From positions 1 to 6,382 of the forward strand of contig VBLM01000477.1 of the NCBI GenBank assembly GCA_005879095.1: a stretch of DNA of 6,382 nucleotides, in the 5' to 3' direction. Each line of letters opens with the position of its first letter. Positions within the stretch are counted from its first letter, which is position 1. The DNA comes from Deltaproteobacteria bacterium. GTDB lineage: Bacteria > Myxococcota > Myxococcia > Myxococcales > 40CM-4-68-19. Of the stretch, positions 1 to 4,899 are shown one piece after another. The translations under genes and the position numbers were made by a program. The notes under the pieces are model-generated. The model was not told the DNA's origin. It saw only the letters and a program-made list of their open reading frames with translations, and searched no databases.

Positions 1-22
1 GAGGAAGCCATCGGCCGCGACG

Positions 23-871
23 TCACGCAAGGCTGAGTCGCAGCGCCAGGGACGAGACCGACGCCAGCCAGAGGCCGAGCAACGCGTAGAAGGCGGCCAG
101 CAGCACTGCGCCCTCGACGGCTGCGCGCGGCAGCGCGATCCGGTAGACCCGCTTCAGCGCCAGGACCAGCCAGGCCAGGACAGCCAGGGAGTACACCGCC
201 CGGAAAGCGCCGGCCTGCACACCCGCGAGCGCAACCGCGCGGCTGACCAGCGCGACGAGCATGAAGATCGCCCCCCAATGGAGCGCGAGCACCGCATGGG
301 TGACCGAACCCGCCGGCGCCCGCCGGTGCAGCAGCGCGAGCAGCCCGGCAAAGAGCAGCACCGAGAGGAGGAGGAACACGGGCAGGAGCGCGGTGGCCGC
401 CGACTGGAAGCGCTCGGCGAAGGCGTCGAGGGAGACGCCTGCCGCCTGCAGCTTCGCGATCTCGGCCGAATCGAGGGTTCCTGCCACCTGCATGGAGCCA
501 AGCCCGCCGGCGAGCGCGCGCGTCTTCACGTCGAAGGACACCAGCGGGCGAAACGAATGCAGCAGGAAGAAAGCGCCTGCCGCAAGCAGGTAGAGCGCGA
601 GCGGCGTCAGGTGCGCGGTGCGCCGCCCGCCCAGGTACGCCTCGGTCAGCGATCCGGGCCGCGCGATCAGCGCCCCGAACGATCGGCCCAGGCGCGAGTC
701 GTACCCGACGAGGGTGGTGACCTGCCCGGCGATCCACCGGAACGCCGATCGCGGCGGCGCCTGGGCCTCCTGCCCGCACGCGCAGCAAAACCTGCCGACC
801 AGGACGGAGCCGCAGTTGGCGCAGTTCACGACCCGACGCCGCATTGGCCGCACGTCCACACGGCTTGTCAT
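23..871 (-). CDS. DUF3667-type zinc-ribbon membrane protein
   Basis: Function is unknown. The 282-residue product has the layout of the DUF3667 family: an N-terminal zinc ribbon followed by a multi-pass membrane region. The ribbon is CANC (C17, C20) followed by CCAC (C29/C30, C32) and GQ. The juxtamembrane segment around residues 57-90 (YDSRLGRSFGALIARPGSL, then YLGGRR and LTPLALYLL) matches the family pattern in which a charged stretch precedes the first helix. Hydrophobic segments lie at about 87-106, 161-181, 195-215, 226-240 and 252-275, so roughly five membrane passes, with a soluble loop at about 107-158. The ATG at 869-871 is taken as the start. An in-frame ATG at codon 10 is possible, and both keep the ribbon. 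There is only a weak GGCGGCAG-like Shine-Dalgarno. No operon partner is evident; the gene upstream on this strand is a fragment. The family call is from pattern recognition. Confidence 0.82.
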   Translation of the reverse strand: MTSRVDVRPMRRRVVNCANCGSVLVGRFCCACGQEAQAPPRSAFRWIAGQVTTLVGYDSRLGRSFGALIARPGSLTEAYLGGRRTAHLTPLALYLLAAGAFFLLHSFRPLVSFDVKTRALAGGLGSMQVAGTLDSAEIAKLQAAGVSLDAFAERFQSAATALLPVFLLLSVLLFAGLLALLHRRAPAGSVTHAVLALHWGAIFMLVALVSRAVALAGVQAGAFRAVYSLAVLAWLVLALKRVYRIALPRAAVEGAVLLAAFYALLGLWLASVSSLALRLSLA

Positions 872-915
872 CTGCCGCCAACACCGGGAAAGGTCAATCC
901 CTCGTGCGGACCGGC

Positions 916-935
916 GACCTTCGCCTTGGCAAGGC
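916..935 (-). repeat. 20-bp stem-loop repeat, copy 1
   Basis: Read on the minus strand this is GCCTTGCCAAGGCGAAGGTC. It matches 3965-3984 on the plus strand at 19 of 20 bases, the one difference being in the loop. The 13-base core folds as GCCTT/AAGGC around a 3-base turn. On the minus strand it begins about five bases after the stop codon of the fragment ending at 941, a position typical of a terminator or a small intergenic repeat. There is no T-tract after it. Confidence 0.45.
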
Positions 936-940
936 GCGAT

Positions 941-1087
941 TCAGGTCTTGGGCCTCCCCATCGCCGCCACACGGGCCACCTCGTCGTTCGTGAACACCGC
1001 GAACAGGTAGGGCTGCGATTCGAGGAACGCGCACCGGAACGCGCGCGATGCGATCTCCACTGCCGACTGATTCGGTGGGAGGATCCT
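941..1087 (-). pseudogene. Coding-like fragment, possible 3' remnant or small protein
   Basis: The open frame begins directly after an in-frame TAG and runs 48 codons to a TGA. It has no ATG. The first usable start is a GTG at 1058-1060, which would give 39 residues, but no Shine-Dalgarno precedes it. From that GTG on, nearly every codon ends in G or C (about 36 of 39). That is what real genes in this window show and what its other frames do not. The product reads like folded protein (ESQPYLFAVFTNDEVARV, ending GRPKT). I do not recognise the family. The likely explanation is the surviving 3' end of a gene that lost its front, or a short independent gene. A near-palindromic stem-loop starts a few bases after the stop. 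The next gene on this strand starts 69 bases further on. Confidence 0.35.
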
Positions 1088-1156
1088 CTAAGACTTTCTC
1101 TTGCGCCTTCGCTTTTTCTTGATGGGCAACCACGCTGGAATCTGCTCGTGCAGCAT
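1088..1156 (-). CDS. Doubtful 22-residue basic mini-ORF
   Basis: An ATG-initiated ORF of 22 codons ends in a run of ten mostly basic residues (KKKRRRKRKS) before TAG. It is in the same frame as, and immediately upstream of, the coding-like fragment, so the two are separated only by that TAG. Third-position GC is modest (about 16 of 22), lower than in real genes here, and the ribosome-binding site is weak. It could be a leader peptide, part of the same decayed gene, or chance. The basic run is encoded by an A-rich stretch that is atypical of the window. Confidence 0.15.
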   Translation of the reverse strand: MLHEQIPAWLPIKKKRRRKRKS

Positions 1157-1228
1157 CACGACCTACTGCCCCCTGGGACACTTGGTCGCACGCGGGTGGT
1201 GAAGTAATTTGAGAGGCTCCTGGCCAAC

Positions 1229-1236
1229 AAGGAGGA
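1229..1236 (+). promoter_or_regulatory. Strong Shine-Dalgarno for the SDR gene
   Basis: AAGGAGGA lies four bases before the ATG at 1241. It is a near-perfect anti-16S match that fixes the start of the downstream gene. Confidence 0.8.
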
Positions 1237-1240
1237 CGGC

Positions 1241-1870
1241 ATGCGTCTATTCATCCTGGGCGCGACCGGACGCACCGGCAAGGAGTTGACGGACTTGGCG
1301 CTGAAGAAGGGCCACTCCGTGACCGCTTTCGTGCGATCGCCGCAAAAGCTGGCGGCCACCGGCGCGGGACTCCGCGCGGTCGAGGGCAGCCCGGCGGACG
1401 TCGAGAGAATGGCAGAGGCCATGCAAGGGCACGACGCGGTGTTTTCGGCGCTGGGCCCCAAGCCCCGCGAGGTGTTCACCTCGCTGAGCAAGAGATCCTG
1501 GACCATGGAGAAATTCGCCGCCAACACCATCGTGGCGATGGAACAGGCGAAGGTGCGAAAGCTCGTCCTCTTCTCTTCGGCGGGACTGTTTCCAGGCCAG
1601 ACCATCGTCGCCCGGTTCCTCTCCGTGCTGGGCCGCCACCACATGACGGACCTGCGGCAGATGGAAAAGACTGTGCTGGAAAGTCCGCTCGAGTGGACCA
1701 TCGTCCGGCCCGTCTGGCTGGGCCCCGGGGGGGATGAGCGGTACCGCGCCAAGGTGGGCGCCCTTCCGCCCGAGGCGAAGAAGCTTTCCTTCCGGGCGCT
1801 GGCAAAGTGCATGCTGGAGACGGTCGAAGGCGATCTGTACCGGCGGCAGATCGTCGGGCTGGGAAAGTAG
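1241..1870 (+). CDS. NAD(P)-binding atypical SDR / NmrA-like oxidoreductase
   Basis: Probable cytosolic NAD(P)H-dependent reductase or NAD(P)-sensing protein of the atypical short-chain dehydrogenase (NAD(P)H-binding, NmrA/BVR-B-like) group; the substrate is unknown. The 209-residue product opens with a Rossmann fold: RLFILGATGRTG contains the GxxGxxG glycines G7, G10 and G13, and R32 after the second strand is placed to contact an NADP 2'-phosphate. Further family landmarks are DAVFSALG (65-72), KLVLFSSAG (107-115), a downstream DLRQMEKTVLESPLEWTIVRP (137-157) and a conserved-looking C-terminal end. The classical YxxxK catalytic pair is absent, as is usual for this subgroup. The ATG is set by a very good AAGGAGGA. 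An AT-rich TAATTT at 1205-1210 with TTGGTC 17 bases upstream could be a weak promoter. The gene seems monocistronic, with a stem-loop after the stop. Confidence 0.87.
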   Translation: MRLFILGATGRTGKELTDLALKKGHSVTAFVRSPQKLAATGAGLRAVEGSPADVERMAEAMQGHDAVFSALGPKPREVFTSLSKRSWTMEKFAANTIVAMEQAKVRKLVLFSSAGLFPGQTIVARFLSVLGRHHMTDLRQMEKTVLESPLEWTIVRPVWLGPGGDERYRAKVGALPPEAKKLSFRALAKCMLETVEGDLYRRQIVGLGK

Positions 1871-1882
1871 TCGGCTCAGAAG

Positions 1883-1902
1883 CCAGGCCGACTCGGGCCT
1901 GG
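1883..1902 (+). terminator. Stem-loop after the SDR gene
   Basis: A perfect 7-bp inverted repeat (CCAGGCC / GGCCTGG) with a 6-base loop lies 12 bases after the stop codon. No T-run follows it, so it is either a weak terminator or a transcript-stabilising hairpin. Confidence 0.35.
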
Positions 1903-2038
1903 AGCGGAACACCGGGCGGTCAACAGTTGGTATCCAGGGGCGATGTTACCGACATCCGGTCGCGGATCTCGGCCGCGGTTGCTTGCGGCCCGCATGAGCG
2001 CATTCCGCCAGCGGCGCATTCAAGCCGCTCGCCTGCGC

Positions 2039-2059
2039 AGGTGGGCGCAGCGCTCACCT
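2039..2059 (+). promoter_or_regulatory. Hairpin upstream of the lectin gene
   Basis: Bases 2039-2047 and 2051-2059 pair over nine positions (AGGTGGGCG / CGCTCACCT, with one G-T wobble) around a CAG loop. It ends 40 bases before the ATG at 2100. A TATGCT at 2076-2081 between the two could be a -10 element, but I see no -35. The hairpin may be an operator, an attenuator or a barrier to upstream transcription. The evidence is structural only. Confidence 0.25.
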
Positions 2060-2089
2060 CCGTCCACAAAAGGCGTATGCTCCCGTTCC

Positions 2090-2094
2090 GGAGG
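2090..2094 (+). promoter_or_regulatory. Shine-Dalgarno of the lectin-WSC gene
   Basis: GGAGG is spaced five bases before the ATG at 2100. It supports that start over any downstream alternative. Confidence 0.7.
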
Positions 2095-2099
2095 CGACG

Positions 2100-3803
2100 A
2101 TGGGCCCGAATCGTCTGGGGAATTCCGTTCTCGCTCTCTTCGCGCTTTGCGCGGCCGCGTGCACTTCGCAAGCGGACGTGCCGTACGCGACGACGGTCAG
2201 CAACCTCGCCGGATCGGACCGGCTCAACGCAGGGGAGAGCCTCTCTCCCAGCCAGTCAATCGCCGCCGGGAGCACCCAACTCGCCTACCAGGGCGACGAC
2301 AACTTGGTGCTCTACCAGGGTGGCACGCCCATCTGGGCCACCATGGCCGGCCTGGACCTTCCCACCGACCAGTTCGTCATGCAGGGCGACTGCAACGCGG
2401 TGGTCTACAGCGCAAGCGGCCCGGTCTGGGCGTCCGGAACCGCCGGCATGGGATCCGGCTGTTTCGCCCAGGTGATCGAAGGGGACTGGTTCATCTGCAG
2501 CGGAACCGCCCTCGTCTTTTCCGCGCTGGGCGGCGGCTTCTGCGGCGGCGGTTGGCACAACAGCATCTACACCACGGGCGTTCCGGCCTGCACGCCGACG
2601 AGCTGCGCTGCGCAGGGAAAGAACTGCGGCACCATCCCCGACGGCTGCGGCGGCAGCCAGAACTGCGGGTCGTGCGCTGCGCCCCAGACCTGTAACTCGA
2701 GCAACGTCTGCGCCGCCGTCGCAGTGCCGAGAGGGTATCAAGGCTGCTTCACCGACGACTGGAACCGCGCGCTCCCGGCGTTCCAGGGGAGCGGCATCGG
2801 CCTGTTGGCCTGCATCGACCGCTGCCGCAGCCAGGCGTATGCCTACGCCGGCTCGCAGTGGTACGGCGAGTGCTGGTGCGGCAACACCCTCGGCTACGTC
2901 CGCACCGACGAGAGCGAGTGCAACACGCCCTGCTCGGTGGGCGGCGGCTTCTGCGGCGGAGGTTGGCACAACAGCATCTCCTCGAGCGGCGGCGGACCGG
3001 CCGCGCTCGAGGCCGACCGCATCCGGCTCTTCGATCGCTGGATCGCGGGCCATCTCCCCGGCGCCGCCCGCTGCGCGGCGTGGAATTCGCTCTCCTGGAG
3101 CGAGAAGCAGGTGTTCCTCACCATCACGCACCGGCTCAGCCTCTACGTCTTGGCGCGGCCCTACGAGATCGACCACGGCGCGCTCGTCCCCGAAGGCATT
3201 CCACCGCAGTACGCGCTGGGGGGGACGATGCTGTCCCACGTGCGCGAGTTGCACGCCATCCGCGGCACCTACACCGGCGACGGCATGAACGAGAGCCGCC
3301 TGTTCATGGGGATGGACTCCGACCTCTACATCGCGATGTCGCTGGCGTACATCCGCGCCATCGACGATCCGGGGGAGCCGGGCTGGAGCCGATCGCCCTT
3401 GCAGAGCAACATCGCCGCCGGCGTCCGGTTCTTCGACTACTTCCGGAACTCGCACGACTTCAAGGGGCCCCACGATCCCTTCGACTGGAGCGACGAGAGC
3501 AAGGGGGGCCGCACCGATCCGCCGGGCAGCCCGACCGCGCAGATCCAGTTCTGGAGCCCGCATTTCTACCGGGACGCGAACGGCAACCCGGTGTACGACT
3601 GGACGCCCTACGGCTCTTTGGGCCGCGCGTTGATGGCGGTCGGCCGGCCCGGCGTCGAAAACGTCACCAACCCCTACGTGTTCGAGATCGACCAGGACTG
3701 GGACCTCTTCCACCGGTCCGACCCGACCTACGGGGATTTCTCGCAGCAATACATCAATAATTACGGTGACTTCCAGCCCAACTGGTCCCCGCCCTGCAAC
3801 TGA
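2100..3803 (+). CDS. Secreted B-lectin / WSC-domain modular protein, unknown C-terminus
   Basis: A likely exported carbohydrate-binding protein of 567 residues. Residues 1-21 are a signal peptide ending LALFALCAAAC; C21 (or C17) could be a lipidated cysteine, although the lipobox is imperfect. Residues about 38-145 are a bulb-type mannose-binding lectin domain with two intact QxDxNxVxY sites (Q64-Y72, Q95-Y103) and a degenerate third one near 132-140. Residues 164-204 are an eight-cysteine linker (CAAQGKNCGTIPDGCGG) of the kind found in myxobacterial surface proteins. Residues 211-294 are a WSC domain with its eight cysteines (C216, C238, C242, C258, C260, C274, C278, C285) and the typical CGGGW ending. 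Residues 300-567 form a Trp/Tyr/Asp/His-rich domain that I cannot place; C325 and C566 could form a disulfide. GGGFCGGGWHNSI occurs twice (144-156 and 281-293). The protein probably binds cell-surface or fungal/bacterial glycans outside the cell. Whether the C-terminal domain is an enzyme is unknown. Confidence 0.85.
   Translation: MGPNRLGNSVLALFALCAAACTSQADVPYATTVSNLAGSDRLNAGESLSPSQSIAAGSTQLAYQGDDNLVLYQGGTPIWATMAGLDLPTDQFVMQGDCNAVVYSASGPVWASGTAGMGSGCFAQVIEGDWFICSGTALVFSALGGGFCGGGWHNSIYTTGVPACTPTSCAAQGKNCGTIPDGCGGSQNCGSCAAPQTCNSSNVCAAVAVPRGYQGCFTDDWNRALPAFQGSGIGLLACIDRCRSQAYAYAGSQWYGECWCGNTLGYVRTDESECNTPCSVGGGFCGGGWHNSISSSGGGPAALEADRIRLFDRWIAGHLPGAARCAAWNSLSWSEKQVFLTITHRLSLYVLARPYEIDHGALVPEGIPPQYALGGTMLSHVRELHAIRGTYTGDGMNESRLFMGMDSDLYIAMSLAYIRAIDDPGEPGWSRSPLQSNIAAGVRFFDYFRNSHDFKGPHDPFDWSDESKGGRTDPPGSPTAQIQFWSPHFYRDANGNPVYDWTPYGSLGRALMAVGRPGVENVTNPYVFEIDQDWDLFHRSDPTYGDFSQQYINNYGDFQPNWSPPCN
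2527..2568 (+). repeat. 42-bp direct repeat, copy 1
   Basis: This copy matches 2938-2979 at 41 of 42 positions. The single difference (C2549 versus A2960) is in the third position of a glycine codon, so both copies encode the same GGGFCGGGWHNSI. It lies at the end of the lectin domain, where the sequence looks like the tail of a WSC domain without the rest of it. The copies are 411 bases apart, exactly 137 codons. Confidence 0.9.
2938..2979 (+). repeat. 42-bp direct repeat, copy 2
   Basis: This copy sits at the natural C-terminal end of the WSC domain (C285 and the GGGW motif), so it is probably the parent of the copy at 2527-2568. Confidence 0.9.
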
Positions 3804-3827
3804 GGGGGCAGGCCGCCAGACCTTTCG

Positions 3828-3950
3828 ATGCTCTCTTCCGCCCTGTCTGTCCAATCTCGATCGGTCCCGCGCTCACTGCCTTGGATCGTGGGCTCGGCAG
3901 TCGCCGCGGCGATCTTCGTCGGCGTCCTGGGGCCGGGCCTCAAGCTTTAG
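3828..3950 (+). CDS. Putative 40-residue single-pass membrane peptide
   Basis: An ATG-to-TAG ORF of 40 residues starts 24 bases after the lectin gene stop. The first half is polar with two arginines (R11, R15). From P18 it is a continuous hydrophobic span (WIVGSAVAAAIFVGVLGPGL) that would cross a membrane once with positive charges on the N-terminal side. About 31 of 40 codons end in G or C, consistent with coding but not decisive. No clear Shine-Dalgarno is visible, so translation might depend on coupling to the upstream gene. I recognise no family. It could also be chance or the relic of a longer membrane protein. Confidence 0.35.
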   Translation: MLSSALSVQSRSVPRSLPWIVGSAVAAAIFVGVLGPGLKL

Positions 3951-3964
3951 CTGCCGCCTCGGCT

Positions 3965-3984
3965 GCCTTGGCAAGGCGAAGGTC
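3965..3984 (+). repeat. 20-bp stem-loop repeat, copy 2
   Basis: GCCTTGGCAAGGCGAAGGTC is an inverted-orientation copy of the element at 916-935 (19 of 20 bases). It lies 14 bases after the stop of the 40-codon ORF, so both copies follow a stop codon in the same relative orientation. Confidence 0.45.
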
Positions 3985-4030
3985 AGTCTGCTCGGGTTCG
4001 CGCTCCTGGGAACCTGCCGTCGATCTGCAC

Positions 4031-4057
4031 GGGAGCCGCCTATCGTTGCGAGCTCCC
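4031..4057 (+). promoter_or_regulatory. Candidate operator/promoter of the brnT-brnA operon
   Basis: Six-base inverted repeat arms GGGAGC (4031-4036) and GCTCCC (4052-4057) flank a -10-like TATCGT (4041-4046) just before the toxin gene. BrnA-type antitoxins are known to repress their own operon, so a dyad over the promoter is the expected site. The -35 is not recognisable, and the assignment is inference. Confidence 0.3.
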
Positions 4058-4064
4058 ATCAAGA

Positions 4065-4349
4065 GTGTTACCGTTGTCTGTGTTCTTCGCCTGGGACGCC
4101 AAGAAAGCCGCCGCCAATGCCCGCAAGCATGGAGTGACGTTCGCTGAGGCAGAGACCGTGTTCGATGACCCGCTCGCGGGCATCACAGAGGATGAAGCGC
4201 ACCCGGAACGGCTGATTCTGCTCGGGCAGTCGAACCGCCGCCGCCTGTTACTTGTCGTGCACGTCGAGATCGATCGGGACACTGTGCGCCTCATCAGCGC
4301 TCGTTTGGCCACCAGGCACGAGAGGAGACGCTATGAAGAAGGCACGTAG
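4065..4349 (+). CDS. brnT: BrnT-family toxin (DUF497)
   Basis: Toxin of a type II toxin-antitoxin pair. Characterised BrnT proteins are RelE-like ribonucleases that stop translation and are neutralised by BrnA. The small protein carries the family signatures in order: F.WD..KA..N..KHGV.F.EA (residues 8-29), TVFDDPLA (31-38), ERLILLGQS then LLLVVH (48-66), and the C-terminal ISARLATRHERRRYEEG (77-93). Its length fits the family. The start is uncertain: GTG at 4065, TTG at 4074 (spaced eight bases from AAGAG) and GTG at 4080 are all in frame, and family members usually begin only a few residues before the F.WD motif, which favours the later two. The antitoxin start lies within its last codons (17-base overlap), and toxin-first order is normal for brnTA. 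Confidence 0.9.
   Translation: MLPLSVFFAWDAKKAAANARKHGVTFAEAETVFDDPLAGITEDEAHPERLILLGQSNRRRLLLVVHVEIDRDTVRLISARLATRHERRRYEEGT
4321..4328 (+). promoter_or_regulatory. Shine-Dalgarno of brnA inside brnT
   Basis: AGAGGAGA lies four bases before the ATG at 4333 and within the 3' end of the toxin gene. It sets the antitoxin start and allows strong translation of the antitoxin from the shared transcript. Confidence 0.65.
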
Positions 4350-4698
4350 GATCGCTGAGCCGTCGGCCGCATCGCTGCGCGAGATGCCAGAGCTGGACTT
4401 CACGAAGGTCAAGCTGCGCCGCAATCCGTACGCCGCGCGCATCGCGGCAGAGGGGCGCTTCCACATCGCGCCCGGCCGGCCCCGGAAGGGCACCGAAACC
4501 GGGCCGACAGTGCCGCGCTCAATCCGTTTCCCTGCGCCGGTCTGGCGGCAAGTCGAGAAGCGCGCCAAGGCACAGGGCATCACTCTGCACGCCGCCTTGC
4601 GCGCAGCCGTGATCGCCTGGATGCGGCAAGGGAACGTGGCGCGCCTGATGGCCGTCGGGGCGGGCAAGAAACGAGCCCGGCTCCTTGGACATTCCTGA
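4333..4698 (+). CDS. brnA: BrnA/CopG-like antitoxin
   Basis: Antitoxin partner of the upstream BrnT, expected to bind the toxin and repress the operon. The 121-residue product starts with a basic tail and SLREMPELDF (15-24), then LRRNPYAARIAAEG (28-41), a common N-terminal block in BrnT partners that probably wraps the toxin. A linker rich in Gly, Pro and basic residues (46-60) follows. Residues 61-98 (VPRSIRFP, VWRQVEKRAKAQGI, LRAAVIAWM) look like a ribbon-helix-helix DNA-binding unit: a strand with basic and hydrophobic alternation and two helices. The tail is basic (GKKRAR). The open frame extends upstream of 4333, but the ATG with AGAGGAGA and the overlap with brnT make 4333 the likely start. 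The stop lies in the loop of a hairpin. It is longer than minimal BrnA, so the exact subfamily is uncertain. Confidence 0.83.
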   Translation: MKKARRIAEPSAASLREMPELDFTKVKLRRNPYAARIAAEGRFHIAPGRPRKGTETGPTVPRSIRFPAPVWRQVEKRAKAQGITLHAALRAAVIAWMRQGNVARLMAVGAGKKRARLLGHS

Positions 4699-4712
4699 GG
4701 AGAGCCGGGCTC
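4673..4712 (+). terminator. Terminator-like hairpin over the end of brnA
   Basis: A perfect 11-bp inverted repeat, GAGCCCGGCTC (4673-4683) and GAGCCGGGCTC (4702-4712), encloses an 18-base loop that contains the TGA of brnA. It is followed by TTGT and preceded by AAGAAA, giving a short T-tail downstream and an A-rich lead. It would end the toxin-antitoxin transcript. Confidence 0.5.
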
Positions 4713-4719
4713 TTGTACG

Positions 4720-4758
4720 TGGAGCAGAATGCCGGGTTCAAACCGGCGACCGCAGAAT
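4720..4758 (-). other. tRNA 3'-end-like sequence, possible attachment-site remnant
   Basis: Read on the minus strand the segment ends with CCA. It contains a perfect 5-bp T-stem (GCCGG/CCGGC) around a 7-base loop TTTGAAC, preceded by GGTC as at a variable-loop end. This is the order of a tRNA 3' half. Against a working tRNA: the loop lacks the conserved C of TTC, and the 72-78 bases upstream contain no matching acceptor strand or recognisable D and anticodon arms. GCAGAAT occurs as a direct repeat on either side of the T-arm (4724-4730 and 4752-4758, plus strand). Such tRNA 3' pieces are often left at the borders of integrated elements. Confidence 0.3.
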
Positions 4759-4885
4759 CCACCGGCCGCCACGAGGGCAGCCCGGACCTGCTTCACGGCG
4801 GCCAGAGATGCAATTCTCCATTCCGACGTTAGGGGCATCGACGGCGGCCTGGATAGATCGTCTAGGTGGAGATCGAATTCTTCGC

Positions 4886-4893
4886 AAGGGGGG
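4886..4893 (+). promoter_or_regulatory. Shine-Dalgarno of the haloperoxidase-like gene
   Basis: AAGGGGGG lies six bases before the ATG at 4900. It supports this start over ATG codons further upstream, which would add a non-secretory, tRNA-like encoded extension. Confidence 0.6.
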
Positions 4894-4899
4894 CTTGTC

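Noticed and set aside
278..1207. Plus-strand ORF of about 309 codons opposite the DUF3667-type gene
   Set aside because: Arg-rich, low-complexity translation with no domain; the minus strand has the zinc ribbon and membrane helices.
2997..3803. Tyrosinase or similar copper enzyme in the C-terminal domain of the lectin protein
   Set aside because: LSWSEKQVFLTITHRL is loosely like a tyrosinase N-terminus, but the HxxxH/WHR copper motifs are missing.
2256..3854. Long minus-strand ORF (about 532 codons) opposite the lectin-WSC gene
   Set aside because: Same high-GC antisense effect: low-complexity Ala/Val/Arg/Glu composition and no domain, while the plus strand carries B-lectin and WSC signatures.
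4720..4797. Intact minus-strand tRNA gene
   Set aside because: The CCA and T-arm are present, but the 5' half has no acceptor strand that pairs with ATTCTGC, no usable D-arm and no clear anticodon stem, and the T-loop lacks its conserved C. Kept only as a tRNA-like 3' end.
4729..4899. Upstream extension of the haloperoxidase-like gene to an ATG at 4729
   Set aside because: The extension is polar, is read through the tRNA-like segment and would bury the signal peptide. The ATG at 4900 has AAGGGGGG and gives a normal exported N-terminus.
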